The translations under genes were made by a program, and so were the position numbers. From Anoxybacillus ayderensis (GTDB lineage Bacteria; Bacillota; Bacilli; Bacillales; Anoxybacillaceae), in assembly GCF_000833605.1 (NCBI RefSeq), contig NZ_JXTG01000001.1, forward strand, positions 1-64,000: 64,000 nt of DNA, given 5' to 3'. The notes below the pieces were generated by a model. It saw only the letters and a list, made by a program, of their open reading frames with translations, was not told where the DNA came from and did not search any database. Numbering within the stretch: position 1 is the first letter of the stretch; every line of letters begins with the position of its first letter. Positions 54,591-61,950 of this stretch are shown here, piece by piece.

Positions 54591-55805
54591 TTGGATGCGC
54601 TAGACATTTTAACACACATCGATCAAGTCGTTCCGTATTACCAACCGATTTTTAGCGCCGACGAGCAATGCATCGTCGGATATGAAGTGCTTGGGCGCTT
54701 TCAGCAAGGGGATGAAGTAATGAGCCTCGGCCCATTTTTTCACGACGAAACGATTCCAGAGGAGTTTCGGATGGAAGTCGACTTGGCGGTAACGACAAAA
54801 GCGCTCGAACAGTTTGTTCACGGGCAGCCCGCATCGCTCATTTTCATTAATCGTGATGCGAACGTGTTAATGATCGACCGGGGGGAATCGTTTTTGCAAC
54901 TTCTTCTTCAATATAAAGAAAAAGGACTGAAGTTAAACCAAGTCGTCCTTGAAATAACCGAGCATCATTTTAAAGGCGACATTCAACAGCTCGGGCACGT
55001 ATTGACGTATTTGCGTACATACGGCATTCAAATTGCGGTTGATAATATTGGGAAAGAAAGCAGCAACTTAGATCGCATTCGGTTGTTAGCACCCGATTTA
55101 TTAAAAATTGATTTGCGTGCGTTGCGCACGTCAGCGACAGCGGTATCGTACGATGATGTGCTTTATTCCATTTCGCTTTTAGCGCGGAAAATTGGGGCGA
55201 CCCTTTTATATGAAGGGATAGAAAACGCCTTTCAACTTCAATATGCGTGGCGAAACGGCGGCCGATATTATCAAGGCTATTATTTGCACGAACCGTCACC
55301 GTCATTTCTTCCGCCACATTTATTAAAAGAAACGTTGCGCAATCAATTTCATACGTTCATTCAACATGAAAAAAAGAAACTGCAAACGTTATACGATATT
55401 TCCGAACAATTTCAAGCGCGCGTATCCGAGCTTGTGGCGAAACATAAAAAAGCTTCATCGTTTAACGAACTCATTTCCGCCCTAGCCAAACATTTAAGCG
55501 ATTGTAGTTTTCGCATTTACGTATGCGATGAAGACGGATTTCAACAGTCCGCGAACATATTTAAACGAGGCGAAACGTGGGAGCTACAGCCGCAATACGA
55601 AATGAAAAATTGGAGCTGGCGTCCGTATTTTTTAGAAAATATTATTCGCATGCGCTCCCGCAAACGAGGCATTTTATCTGATTTGTACAGCGACATTGAA
55701 ACAGGTGAAACGATCCGCACATACTCGTATCCGATTGATGAACATCATTATTTGTTTATCGATTTAACGTATGAATATTTATTTGAGCATAACGCCCATT
55801 TGTAA
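54591..55805 (+). CDS. ykuI: EAL-domain protein YkuI
   Basis: 404 residues, matching B. subtilis YkuI along its length: EAL domain with the form EVLGRF in place of EALLR, EITEHHFKGD, VDNIGKESSNLDRI, YEGIENAFQLQYAWRNGGRY, QGYYLHEPSP, then a PAS-like C-terminal domain (about 250-400) with ENIIRMRSRKRG. YkuI binds c-di-GMP but has little or no hydrolysis (recalled). TTG 54591 lies 10 nt behind GGAGG; a TGaTATAAT extended -10 element lies just before. Confidence 0.92.
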   Translation: MDALDILTHIDQVVPYYQPIFSADEQCIVGYEVLGRFQQGDEVMSLGPFFHDETIPEEFRMEVDLAVTTKALEQFVHGQPASLIFINRDANVLMIDRGESFLQLLLQYKEKGLKLNQVVLEITEHHFKGDIQQLGHVLTYLRTYGIQIAVDNIGKESSNLDRIRLLAPDLLKIDLRALRTSATAVSYDDVLYSISLLARKIGATLLYEGIENAFQLQYAWRNGGRYYQGYYLHEPSPSFLPPHLLKETLRNQFHTFIQHEKKKLQTLYDISEQFQARVSELVAKHKKASSFNELISALAKHLSDCSFRIYVCDEDGFQQSANIFKRGETWELQPQYEMKNWSWRPYFLENIIRMRSRKRGILSDLYSDIETGETIRTYSYPIDEHHYLFIDLTYEYLFEHNAHL

Positions 55806-55900
55806 TAAAATATCGTTCGCGGTGGAAAAGTAAGCATAAGGCGCAAACGTTGTGTCACGCCAAGGCGATGTTTGCGCACCGTTTCCTAGAGAGGTGGGCG

Positions 55901-56134
55901 ATGATGGATACATTTTCTTGGATGCTTTTACTTGTTGCTAGCGGGGTATTAGTCGGGGGACTTGTTTATACGTATCAAGTAGGAAAGCGACAAAAAGTGC
56001 AAGGTGAATACGATGCGCCCGTCAGCGAAAAAGTGGCTGCCCATCCGTATGTCCGCAATCCGATTTTTATTGCATACATCGTGTTTGTCGCTCTTTTGCT
56101 CGGGTATATCGCATACGTCGCCATTCAAACGTAA
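55901..56134 (+). CDS. small membrane protein (77 aa)
   Basis: 77 residues, two hydrophobic segments (about 8-26 and 54-73) separated by a charged loop with QVGKRQKVQGEYDAPVSEK. ATG 55901 (or 55904) follows GAGAGGTGGG. Topology suggests two membrane passes with the loop in the cytoplasm. Upstream a GCGCAAAC/GTTTGCGC hairpin (about 55840-55876) lacks a T-run. Not a family I know. Followed by its own terminator. Confidence 0.65.
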   Translation: MMDTFSWMLLLVASGVLVGGLVYTYQVGKRQKVQGEYDAPVSEKVAAHPYVRNPIFIAYIVFVALLLGYIAYVAIQT

Positions 56135-56165
56135 AAGCCCGCTTTTGTGGGCTTTCGTTTTTGTT
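56134..56165 (+). terminator. terminator after the 77-aa gene
   Basis: AAAGCCC / GGGCTTT stem then CGTTTTTGTTT. Confidence 0.82.
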
Positions 56166-56235
56166 TACTTTTTTCGTGAATCTTGGTACAGTAGTGAATA
56201 GTCGCTGAAATACGTATCGGAAAGGAATGAATGTC

Positions 56236-56475
56236 ATGTCGCAATTATTAGGCATTATCCAACGGTTAATTAGCTTACAAGAACAAAAAACAGGAACGAA
56301 CGAAGCGCCACAACGCAACTTTGAAGTCAATGGTGAAAAAAAATGTAGCGTGACATATTATGAAAAAACGAACACGTTCGTATTAGAAGTGTACGAAAAA
56401 GGCGAAAAGCCGAAATCGTATCAATTCGACAACATTGATATGATCGCCATTGAAATCTTCGATTTGTTGAATTAA
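56236..56475 (+). CDS. ykuJ: YkuJ family protein
   Basis: 79 residues, the same length as B. subtilis YkuJ, and similar throughout (MSQLLGIIQRLISLQEQK, NFEVNGEKKCSVTYYEKTN, FDNIDMIAIEIFDLL). ATG 56236 is chosen since AAAGGA is 10 nt upstream and the protein then starts MSQL as in B. subtilis. Small alpha/beta protein of unknown role, part of the conserved ykuI-ykuJ order; ykuK, which follows in B. subtilis, is absent and replaced by a MazF-like locus. Confidence 0.9.
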   Translation: MSQLLGIIQRLISLQEQKTGTNEAPQRNFEVNGEKKCSVTYYEKTNTFVLEVYEKGEKPKSYQFDNIDMIAIEIFDLLN

Positions 56476-56544
56476 TTGTTCAAAAGGCATATGAAAAGGA
56501 GCTATCTAATCATTGAGCAGTAAGCTCATTAGATAGCCCCTAGG

Positions 56545-56740
56545 TTGCCTGTGACAAGACAGGCAGTGATGACTTCGCTAATATAGCGAATGAATTGCCT
56601 GTGACAAATACAGGCGACGTATGGTCAGTTTATTTTTATATCACTCATTTTATGCATAAAATATGCGAAAAGGACCTTTTGGCAGGTCCTTGTGAGAAAA
56701 AACGTGATTCATCACGTGGTTTGCCCGTGACGAGACAGGC
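56545..56740. repeat. three hairpin repeats between ykuJ and the MazF-like gene
   Basis: The 20-nt hairpin TTGCCTGTGACAAGACAGGC (56545-56564) recurs with small changes at 56595-56615 and 56721-56740. Each copy is preceded on the plus strand by a different short palindrome: GCTATCTAAT...ATTAGATAGC (56501-56537), TTCGCT/AGCGAA (56574-56590) and ACGTGA/TCACGT (56702-56717). No gene is visible in 56476-56798; two further terminator-like stems (AGGACC/GGTCCT at 56671-56689) occur. Confidence 0.75.
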
Positions 56741-56753
56741 GATGTATATGTTT
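56697..56753 (-). ncRNA. candidate small RNA with one hairpin repeat
   Basis: Starting about 7 bp below the promoter, the minus strand gives GCCTGTctcgtcACGGGC, then a terminator ACGTGA-TGAA-TCACGT-TTTTTT. This gives an RNA of about 55 nt made of a single repeat hairpin plus terminator. No coding frame. Candidate antitoxin or regulator of the adjacent gene; expression not shown. Confidence 0.4.
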
Positions 56754-56759
56754 GACTTA

Positions 56760-56789
56760 AATATATCTTGATGTACGAGTGACTGTCAA
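56760..56789 (-). promoter_or_regulatory. minus-strand promoter downstream of the MazF-like gene
   Basis: On the minus strand TTGACA (56789-56784), 18 bp, TATATT (56765-56760). A perfect -35 and a good -10, beginning 10 bp after the toxin-like gene's stop and pointing through the repeats. Confidence 0.6.
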
Positions 56790-56798
56790 GCCCGTTTA

Positions 56799-57341
56799 TT
56801 ATTTTTTTAAGCTTTTTCTAAGTCCGAAAACCCATTCAATACGAATCATAATCTTTTCCATGTCTTTCACGTCGATATTCCCTTTATGTTCTTTTAAGCG
56901 AATTTTGCTTACGGTTTTTGTTTCTTCTCCTAAAACAGCCGAATCATAATCTAAAAATGGGTATTTGTTTTTAAAAAGAAAATAGTGGCTGTGATATCGC
57001 GGCTCATTTAAATATGTAACGATTTCCCCGTTTTTGAAAATCGCTTTCTTTTTTAAATTTTTCGTTAACGGTACGATCGAGACGTTGCCTGACGAAAGAT
57101 TAATTTGATCATTAGATACGACAATGACCGGGCGGCATTCCCCTTGTTCAGTCCCGATATTTTCTCCTAGTTCACACATATACACACCACCGCGGATGAT
57201 TCGGCGACTTTTTTGCGTCGTTTCGTTTTCAATCCATTTGCTTGCTAATGTTATTTTTTTCGCATGCCATTCATTTAGCTTCGCTTTTTTGCTTTCTTTT
57301 TTTAGGCGCAATCGTTCGCGTTTTACGGCTTCCGATTCCAT
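56799..57341 (-). CDS. PemK/MazF-like toxin with N-terminal helical extension
   Basis: 180 residues. The first 45 are basic and helical (KRERLRLKKESKKAKLNEW); then a MazF fold: RRIIRGGVYMCELGENIGTE, RPVIVVSNDQINLSSGNVSI, VPLTKNL, and DSAVLGEETKTVSKIRLKEH followed by GNIDVKDMEKI. These are the strands and loops of PemK/MazF RNA-cleaving toxins. No antitoxin protein gene is adjacent. ATG 57341 lies 6 nt behind GGGGGGAG. The gene replaces ykuK between ykuJ and ykuL and is AT-richer than its neighbours by eye, so acquired DNA is likely. Confidence 0.8.
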   Translation of the reverse strand: MESEAVKRERLRLKKESKKAKLNEWHAKKITLASKWIENETTQKSRRIIRGGVYMCELGENIGTEQGECRPVIVVSNDQINLSSGNVSIVPLTKNLKKKAIFKNGEIVTYLNEPRYHSHYFLFKNKYPFLDYDSAVLGEETKTVSKIRLKEHKGNIDVKDMEKIMIRIEWVFGLRKSLKK

Positions 57342-57358
57342 TATTTTCTCCCCCCATG

Positions 57359-57386
57359 TGATACAATTCCGTTTATTATTGTATCA
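57359..57386. promoter_or_regulatory. inverted repeat at the MazF-like gene promoter
   Basis: TGATACAAT (57359-57367), 10 bp, ATTGTATCA (57378-57386). The right arm read on the minus strand is an extended -10 (TGATACAAT) for the toxin-like gene, so a protein bound to the palindrome would cover the promoter. Autoregulation is inference. Confidence 0.5.
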
Positions 57387-57406
57387 TATCCGATGCACTT
57401 CTCGCT

Positions 57407-57435
57407 TTTCCATATCGAAACGAACATGATACAAT
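57407..57435 (+). promoter_or_regulatory. promoter of ykuL
   Basis: TTTCCA, 17 bp, TACAAT with TG one base upstream (TGATACAAT at 57427-57435), the third copy of this 9-mer within 80 bp. Confidence 0.55.
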
Positions 57436-57466
57436 GACAAATGGGGATTATATTGTGAAAGGCGGA

Positions 57467-57892
57467 ATGACGATGCAACAACCATCGCTGACTGAACTAA
57501 TGATTCCGTCCGATAAAGTGGCGCACGTGCAAGTGGGGAATCATTTACAACACGCGTTACTCGTCTTAACGCGCACAGGATACTCAGCTATCCCGGTATT
57601 AGATATGACGTATAAACTGCAAGGGCTCATTAGTATGACGATGATTATGGATGCCATTTTAGGTATTGAGCGCATCGAGTTCGAGCGGCTTGACACGATG
57701 AAAGTCGAACAAGTGATGCAGCGCAACATGCCGCGCCTACATATAAACGATTCATTTTTAAAGGCGTTGAAGTTGCTTATTGATCACCCATTTTTATGCG
57801 TAGAAAATGATGACGGTTATTTTGTAGGCATTGTGACGCGGCGTGAAATATTAAAGCGATTTAATCGCTCGATGTACGAAAAGCGACAATAG
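57467..57892 (+). CDS. darB: CBS-domain c-di-AMP receptor DarB (YkuL)
   Basis: 141 residues of two CBS motifs (about 10-65 with GYSAIPVLDMTYKLQGLIS, and 75-135 with FLCVENDDGYFVGIVTRREI), as in B. subtilis YkuL. DarB/CbpB binds c-di-AMP and, when free of it, stimulates Rel and pyruvate carboxylase (from memory). Start ATG 57467 or 57473 behind AAAGGCGGA. Together with ktrC nearby, c-di-AMP/K+ control is represented in the window. Confidence 0.9.
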   Translation: MTMQQPSLTELMIPSDKVAHVQVGNHLQHALLVLTRTGYSAIPVLDMTYKLQGLISMTMIMDAILGIERIEFERLDTMKVEQVMQRNMPRLHINDSFLKALKLLIDHPFLCVENDDGYFVGIVTRREILKRFNRSMYEKRQ

Positions 57893-57954
57893 GCTTGTCA
57901 CCGTTTATTTCATTTGTTAAAGTAAAAAAATAAAACGATAAGGAGGAAGTTGCG

Positions 57955-58662
57955 ATGATGATGGACGCAAATGAAATTATTTCCTTTATTCAAAACAGCA
58001 AAAAGAAAACACCTGTGAAAGTATACATAAAAGGAGACGTCGCTGACATTGATTTTGGCCCGAGCGCGAAAACATTTATTACAGGTCAGACAGGCGTCGT
58101 ATTTGGCGAATGGGCAGACATTGAAGCAGCGCTTGAAGCGAACAAACATAAAATCGAAGACTACGTCGTGGAAAACGACCGTCGCAATTCTGCGATTCCA
58201 CTTCTTGATTTAAAACATATTAAAGCGCGCATCGAGCCGGGAGCGATTATCCGCGATCAAGTGCAAATTGGCGACAATGCCGTCATTATGATGGGGGCGG
58301 TCATTAATATCGGCGCCGTTGTTGGTGAAGGAACGATGATCGATATGAACGCTGTGCTTGGCGGACGTGCGACAGTCGGAAAAAACTGCCACGTTGGTGC
58401 GGGAGCAGTACTTGCTGGTGTCATTGAGCCACCGTCAGCTAAACCGGTCATTGTAGAAGATGATGTGATGATCGGAGCAAACGCGGTCATTTTAGAAGGA
58501 GTAACGGTCGGAAAAGGTGCGGTCGTTGCCGCAGGTGCGATCGTGACAGAAGATGTGCCTCCATATACCGTTGTTGCAGGCGTACCCGCGCGCGTCATTA
58601 AACAAATTGACGAAAAAACAAAAGCAAAAGTTGAAATTAAACAAGAACTTCGCCAACTATAA
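57955..58662 (+). CDS. dapH: tetrahydrodipicolinate N-acetyltransferase DapH
   Basis: 235 residues. N-terminal helical domain, then left-handed beta-helix hexapeptide repeats ([40 protein letters not shown]), and DapH-type loop [10 protein letters not shown]. First step of the acetylase branch of lysine/DAP synthesis. Start ATG 57955 behind AGGAGG at 8 nt. Followed by dapL after an internal hairpin. Confidence 0.95.
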   Translation: MMMDANEIISFIQNSKKKTPVKVYIKGDVADIDFGPSAKTFITGQTGVVFGEWADIEAALEANKHKIEDYVVENDRRNSAIPLLDLKHIKARIEPGAIIRDQVQIGDNAVIMMGAVINIGAVVGEGTMIDMNAVLGGRATVGKNCHVGAGAVLAGVIEPPSAKPVIVEDDVMIGANAVILEGVTVGKGAVVAAGAIVTEDVPPYTVVAGVPARVIKQIDEKTKAKVEIKQELRQL

Positions 58663-58688
58663 AGCGTGGAATGGATCCACGCTTTTTT
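58661..58688 (+). terminator. attenuator-like hairpin between dapH and dapL
   Basis: AAAGCGTGGA / TCCACGCTTT stem followed by T-run; only 16 bp from the dapL start, so it probably allows partial read-through. Confidence 0.75.
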
Positions 58689-58704
58689 CAAAAGGAGGAT
58701 CGAA

Positions 58705-59838
58705 ATGTTTATAAACATCCGCCGCGATTTGCATCAAATTCCTGAGCTCGGCTTTCAAGAGTGGAAAACACAACGATACATATTAGATTATTTAGCTCGT
58801 CTCCCACAAGAACGGTTGCAAATGAAAACGTGGCGCACAGGCATTTTCGTGCGAGTTCTCGGCATGGCACCGAAGAAAACGATCGGCTATCGCGCCGATA
58901 TGGACGGGCTGCCGATTGACGAGCAGACGGACGTCCCGTTTCGTTCAACGCATGAAGGACGCATGCATGCATGTGGGCACGATATGCATATGGCGATTGC
59001 CCTCGGTGTGCTCACTCATGTTGTTCATCATCCCATTCGTGATGACATGCTGTTTATTTTTCAACCAGCCGAAGAAGGACCGGGCGGGGCGCTTCCGATG
59101 CTTGAAAGCGATGAAATGAAACAATGGATGCCCGATATGGTGATCGCTTTGCACATTGCTCCTGAATATCCGGTCGGAACGATTGCGACAAAAGAAGGGT
59201 TATTGTTTGCGAATACGTCCGAGCTTTTTATTGATTTAATCGGCAAAGGAGGACATGCGGCGTTTCCGCATGAAACGAAAGATATGGTCGTTGCCGCCAG
59301 CGCCCTCATTATGCAGCTGCAAACGATCGTCTCGCGCAACGTCAATCCGCTAGATAGCGCGGTCATTACGATTGGCAAACTGACGAGCGGCACCGTACAA
59401 AACGTTATCGCCGAGCGGGCAAGACTAGAAGGGACGATTCGCACGTTATCTCCGGAAGCGATGGAAAAAGTAAAAGGGCGCATTGAAGCGATCGTGCGCG
59501 GCATCGAAGTCGCTTACGACTGCGAAGCGCATATTGATTACGGTTCGATGTATTACCAAGTGTATAACGATGAAGCGTTAACGAATGAATTTATGCAATT
59601 TGTGGAACAAAAAACAGATGTTCATCTCGTTCGTTGTCAAGAAGCGATGACGGGCGAAGATTTCGGCTACATGCTCGCGCGCATTCCCGGCTTTATGTTT
59701 TGGCTCGGCGTGCAATCTCCGTTCGGTTTGCATCATGCCAAATTAAATCCGAACGAAGAAGCGATCGGTGTCGCTATTGAACTTTTGACTCGCTATATCG
59801 CTTGGAAAGGAAATCATAAAGTAGAGGAAGAAGAATGA
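58705..59838 (+). CDS. dapL: N-acetyldiaminopimelate deacetylase DapL (YkuR)
   Basis: 377 residues, M20 metallopeptidase family. [35 protein letters not shown] (metal-binding His/Asp), [11 protein letters not shown] (catalytic Glu) and [13 protein letters not shown] (last metal His) are intact. Deacetylates N-acetyl-LL-DAP made by DapH and PatA. Start ATG 58705 behind AAAGGAGG. In B. subtilis the gene is ykuR. Confidence 0.94.
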   Translation: MFINIRRDLHQIPELGFQEWKTQRYILDYLARLPQERLQMKTWRTGIFVRVLGMAPKKTIGYRADMDGLPIDEQTDVPFRSTHEGRMHACGHDMHMAIALGVLTHVVHHPIRDDMLFIFQPAEEGPGGALPMLESDEMKQWMPDMVIALHIAPEYPVGTIATKEGLLFANTSELFIDLIGKGGHAAFPHETKDMVVAASALIMQLQTIVSRNVNPLDSAVITIGKLTSGTVQNVIAERARLEGTIRTLSPEAMEKVKGRIEAIVRGIEVAYDCEAHIDYGSMYYQVYNDEALTNEFMQFVEQKTDVHLVRCQEAMTGEDFGYMLARIPGFMFWLGVQSPFGLHHAKLNPNEEAIGVAIELLTRYIAWKGNHKVEEEE

Positions 59839-60299
59839 TGAAATTACGAGAACCTATGCCATCATTAGACGGAGCAACAGTCGTACTAAACGAAAATGTC
59901 ACTCGCGAACAGCTCATCGGCAAACCGACGCTCATTCATTTTTGGGCGGTGAGCTGCCATCTTTGTAAAGACGGAATGAAACAAGTGAACGTCTTTCGCG
60001 ATCGTTATAAAGAGGAGTTACACGTCATTTCGATTCATATGCCGCGACGCGACGGTGATGAAAACGTTGAAGTCGTCAAACAGCTTGCGGAACAATATGG
60101 GATTACACATCCGCTTCTCATTGACAACGATCACCGGTTAAAAGAGGCGTTTGATAACCGGTGCGTACCGACGTATTACGTATTTGATGCCAACGGTATA
60201 TTTCGCCATTACCAAGCAGGAAGCGGTGGAATGAATATGTTAGAAAAACGAATCATCCGCGTCATTGATGAATATCGAACAAGAGGGGATATGTCGTGA
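59835..60299 (+). CDS. ykuV: thioredoxin-like oxidoreductase YkuV
   Basis: 154 residues with a thioredoxin fold and redox motif SCHLCK (CxxC) after LIHFWAV, then cis-Pro in [10 protein letters not shown]. Similar along its length to B. subtilis YkuV (MKLRQPMPEL... start). A soluble, low-potential disulfide reductase. Start overlaps dapL stop (ATGATGA) and the next gene overlaps its own stop. Confidence 0.9.
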   Translation: MMKLREPMPSLDGATVVLNENVTREQLIGKPTLIHFWAVSCHLCKDGMKQVNVFRDRYKEELHVISIHMPRRDGDENVEVVKQLAEQYGITHPLLIDNDHRLKEAFDNRCVPTYYVFDANGIFRHYQAGSGGMNMLEKRIIRVIDEYRTRGDMS

Positions 60300-60961
60300 A
60301 GAAAAAAGAATTTGCTGTCATCGGTCTCGGGCGTTTTGGAGGTAGCGTATGTCGCACGTTAAGCGAGCAAGGAATGGAAGTGCTTGCGATTGATGTAGAC
60401 GAAGAGAAAGTGAACGAATATGCATCGATTGCCTCACAAGCCGTCGTTGCCGATTCAACGGACGAAAACGTTTTGAAAAGTTTAGGCATTCGCAACTTTG
60501 ACCACGTTATCGTTGCCATCGGTGACAACATTCAAGCGAGCATTTTAACAACGCTTATTTTAAAAGAGCTCGGCGTCGAAAAAATTACGGTAAAAGCGAC
60601 GAACGATTATCATGAAAAAGTGTTGAAAAAAATTGGTGCCGACCATATCGTCCATCCTGAGCGAGATATGGGCGAAAGAATTGCGAACAATATGATTTCA
60701 AACAACGTGCTTGACTATTTAGAACTGTCCGATCGCCATAGCATCGTCGAAATTGTCGCAAACGAACGGCTCCATGGTCATTCGCTTCTTGAGTTAGACA
60801 TTCGTGCCAAATACGGCATTAACATCGTTGCAATCAAACGAAACAACGACATTATCGTTTCACCGCTTGCCTCAGAAGTCATTTACGCAGGTGATATTTT
60901 AATCGTCATCGGTGCCGATCAAGACATTGACCGTTTTGAAAGCGAAGTCGTTGGAGAATAA
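60296..60961 (+). CDS. ktrC: K+ channel regulatory subunit KtrC (RCK/TrkA)
   Basis: 221 residues, exactly the length of B. subtilis KtrC. RCK_N Rossmann fold with GLGRFGGSVCRTL and acidic ribose-binding ID.DEEKV, and a C-terminal RCK_C domain (about 135-220) that binds c-di-AMP in KtrC. Works with a KtrD/KtrB channel, encoded elsewhere. GTG 60296 overlaps ykuV stop. Followed by a terminator. Confidence 0.93.
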   Translation: MKKKEFAVIGLGRFGGSVCRTLSEQGMEVLAIDVDEEKVNEYASIASQAVVADSTDENVLKSLGIRNFDHVIVAIGDNIQASILTTLILKELGVEKITVKATNDYHEKVLKKIGADHIVHPERDMGERIANNMISNNVLDYLELSDRHSIVEIVANERLHGHSLLELDIRAKYGINIVAIKRNNDIIVSPLASEVIYAGDILIVIGADQDIDRFESEVVGE

Positions 60962-60992
60962 AAAGAAGGTGTCCAAACGGGCACCTTCTTTT
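60961..60992. terminator. ktrC terminator, left copy of a duplicated hairpin
   Basis: AAAAGAAGGTG / CACCTTCTTTT with loop TCCAAACGGG. Nearly identical to 61919-61950 (see findings). Confidence 0.87.
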
Positions 60993-61031
60993 CAACAATC
61001 TGAAAGACAGAATATATTTCCGTCTTTTTCA

Positions 61032-61538
61032 TTAGGTATGGTTATTTATGATATTTGTCCTTTCAAGAATTCTTTTTTCTTCTAGATATTTCAATTGGAT
61101 TTCAAACACTTTTTCTCTTGGTACGTAATGAATGATTCCTTGTTTCAAAAGTGCATCCACTTTTTTTACTTTTTTCATTATTTCTCCTCGGAGCTTTGTG
61201 TTTTTAATTTCAAAAGGAACATCATTTAAAGTATATGGTTGGCCAATGAATTGTTTATGAATCACATACATATTTTGTATCAATAAATAACTATCATAAC
61301 GATTTATTTTAATGGGGTGTATAAAATCTGGTCTTTTCATCGATAATGCTTTAATCTTTCCGTTTTTATCATCATCTTTTGTGATTGGAATACAAAAAAG
61401 CCCATCAGGGAATTCTTCTTTTTCAATGACTAAAATTAACGCAGGTCTTCTCTCTTTTATAGGTACTTTGTATTGTGTCCAATCGGTGATTGAAAAAAAT
61501 TCTTCCTTGATGAAATAAATTTTAAAATGTTCAGACAT
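61032..61538 (-). CDS. type III toxin-antitoxin endoribonuclease toxin (CptN/ToxN-like)
   Basis: 168 residues, mixed alpha/beta, with KIYFIKEEFFSITDWTQYKV, RRPALILVIEKEEFPDGLFC, IPITKDDDKNGKI, NRYDSYLLIQNMYVIHKQF and KLRGEIMKKVKKVDALLKQG, resembling type III toxins (ToxN/TenpN/CptN share a MazF-like fold). Identification rests mainly on context: it is preceded on its strand by a consensus promoter, tandem 45-nt repeats and a terminator, the defining type III layout. ATG 61538 lies 9 nt behind GGGG; a TTG at 61553 is the alternative. AT-rich by eye, unlike the neighbours. Confidence 0.82.
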   Translation of the reverse strand: MSEHFKIYFIKEEFFSITDWTQYKVPIKERRPALILVIEKEEFPDGLFCIPITKDDDKNGKIKALSMKRPDFIHPIKINRYDSYLLIQNMYVIHKQFIGQPYTLNDVPFEIKNTKLRGEIMKKVKKVDALLKQGIIHYVPREKVFEIQLKYLEEKRILERTNIINNHT

Positions 61539-61556
61539 ATCATAATACCCCAATCC

Positions 61557-61587
61557 AAAAAAAGAAGCGGATACCCCGCTTCTTTTT
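61557..61587 (-). terminator. terminator between antitoxin RNA and toxin gene
   Basis: Minus-strand AAAAAGAAGCGG / CCGCTTCTTTTT stem followed by T-run, directly before the toxin ribosome binding site. In type III systems this hairpin limits toxin mRNA. Confidence 0.88.
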
Positions 61588-61775
61588 CTGACAAGTTTTC
61601 GAGTCCGCCACTTATTAGTCGCCTGCGGATGAGCGACAAGTTTTCGAGTCCGCCACTTATTAGTCGCCTGCGGATGAGCGACAAGTTTTCAAATCATTTG
61701 TCCGATCTTTTGCCACCGCAATTTCTAATGGTGGCGAAAAGACAATCGTAGGTAACTAAAACACCCTACATTTAT
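61588..61775 (-). ncRNA. type III antitoxin RNA precursor
   Basis: Transcript expected from about 61775 down to the terminator. It contains a GCCACC/GGTGGC hairpin (61712-61735 region), then a short partial repeat, then two full 45-nt repeats. The toxin would cut the precursor into repeat-length RNAs that inhibit it. Confidence 0.82.
61590..61690. repeat. tandem 45-nt antitoxin repeats (2.2 copies)
   Basis: Identical 45-nt units at 61590-61634 and 61635-61679, and 11 bases of a third at 61680-61690. Each unit on the minus strand contains TCCGCAGGCGAC and AAGTGGCGGACTCGAAAAC. No spacers, so not CRISPR. Confidence 0.95.
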
Positions 61776-61781
61776 ATTTTC

Positions 61782-61810
61782 ATTATATTCAACGGAATTT
61801 ATTCTGTCAA
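61782..61810 (-). promoter_or_regulatory. perfect-consensus sigma-A promoter of the toxin-antitoxin locus
   Basis: On the minus strand TTGACA (61810-61805), exactly 17 bp, TATAAT (61787-61782). Full match to the housekeeping consensus, consistent with strong antitoxin transcription. Confidence 0.9.
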
Positions 61811-61918
61811 TGAACATACTTGTTAAATTCCTTATTATACTAAACGAAGAACTTGTCTTTTTTCTCCTACAAACATTTCACTCATCCCAATAAAATATTT
61901 GAAAGTAAAGGAGAAAAT

Positions 61919-61950
61919 GAAAGAAGGTGTCCAACCGGGCACCTTCTTTC
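61919..61950 (-). terminator. rnjA terminator, right copy of the duplicated hairpin
   Basis: GAAAGAAGGTG / CACCTTCTTTC with loop TCCAACCGGG, next to the rnjA stop. Confidence 0.85.

Noticed and set aside
56476-56798. Hairpin cluster considered as a c-di-GMP or other riboswitch, or a retron msr/msd
   Set aside because: Known c-di-GMP aptamer landmarks are absent, no effector gene lies immediately downstream in the right direction, and no reverse transcriptase is present.
61590-61690. Direct repeats that could be taken for a CRISPR array
   Set aside because: The 45-nt units are joined head to tail with no spacers, no cas genes are nearby, and promoter, terminator and toxin gene fit a type III toxin-antitoxin locus.
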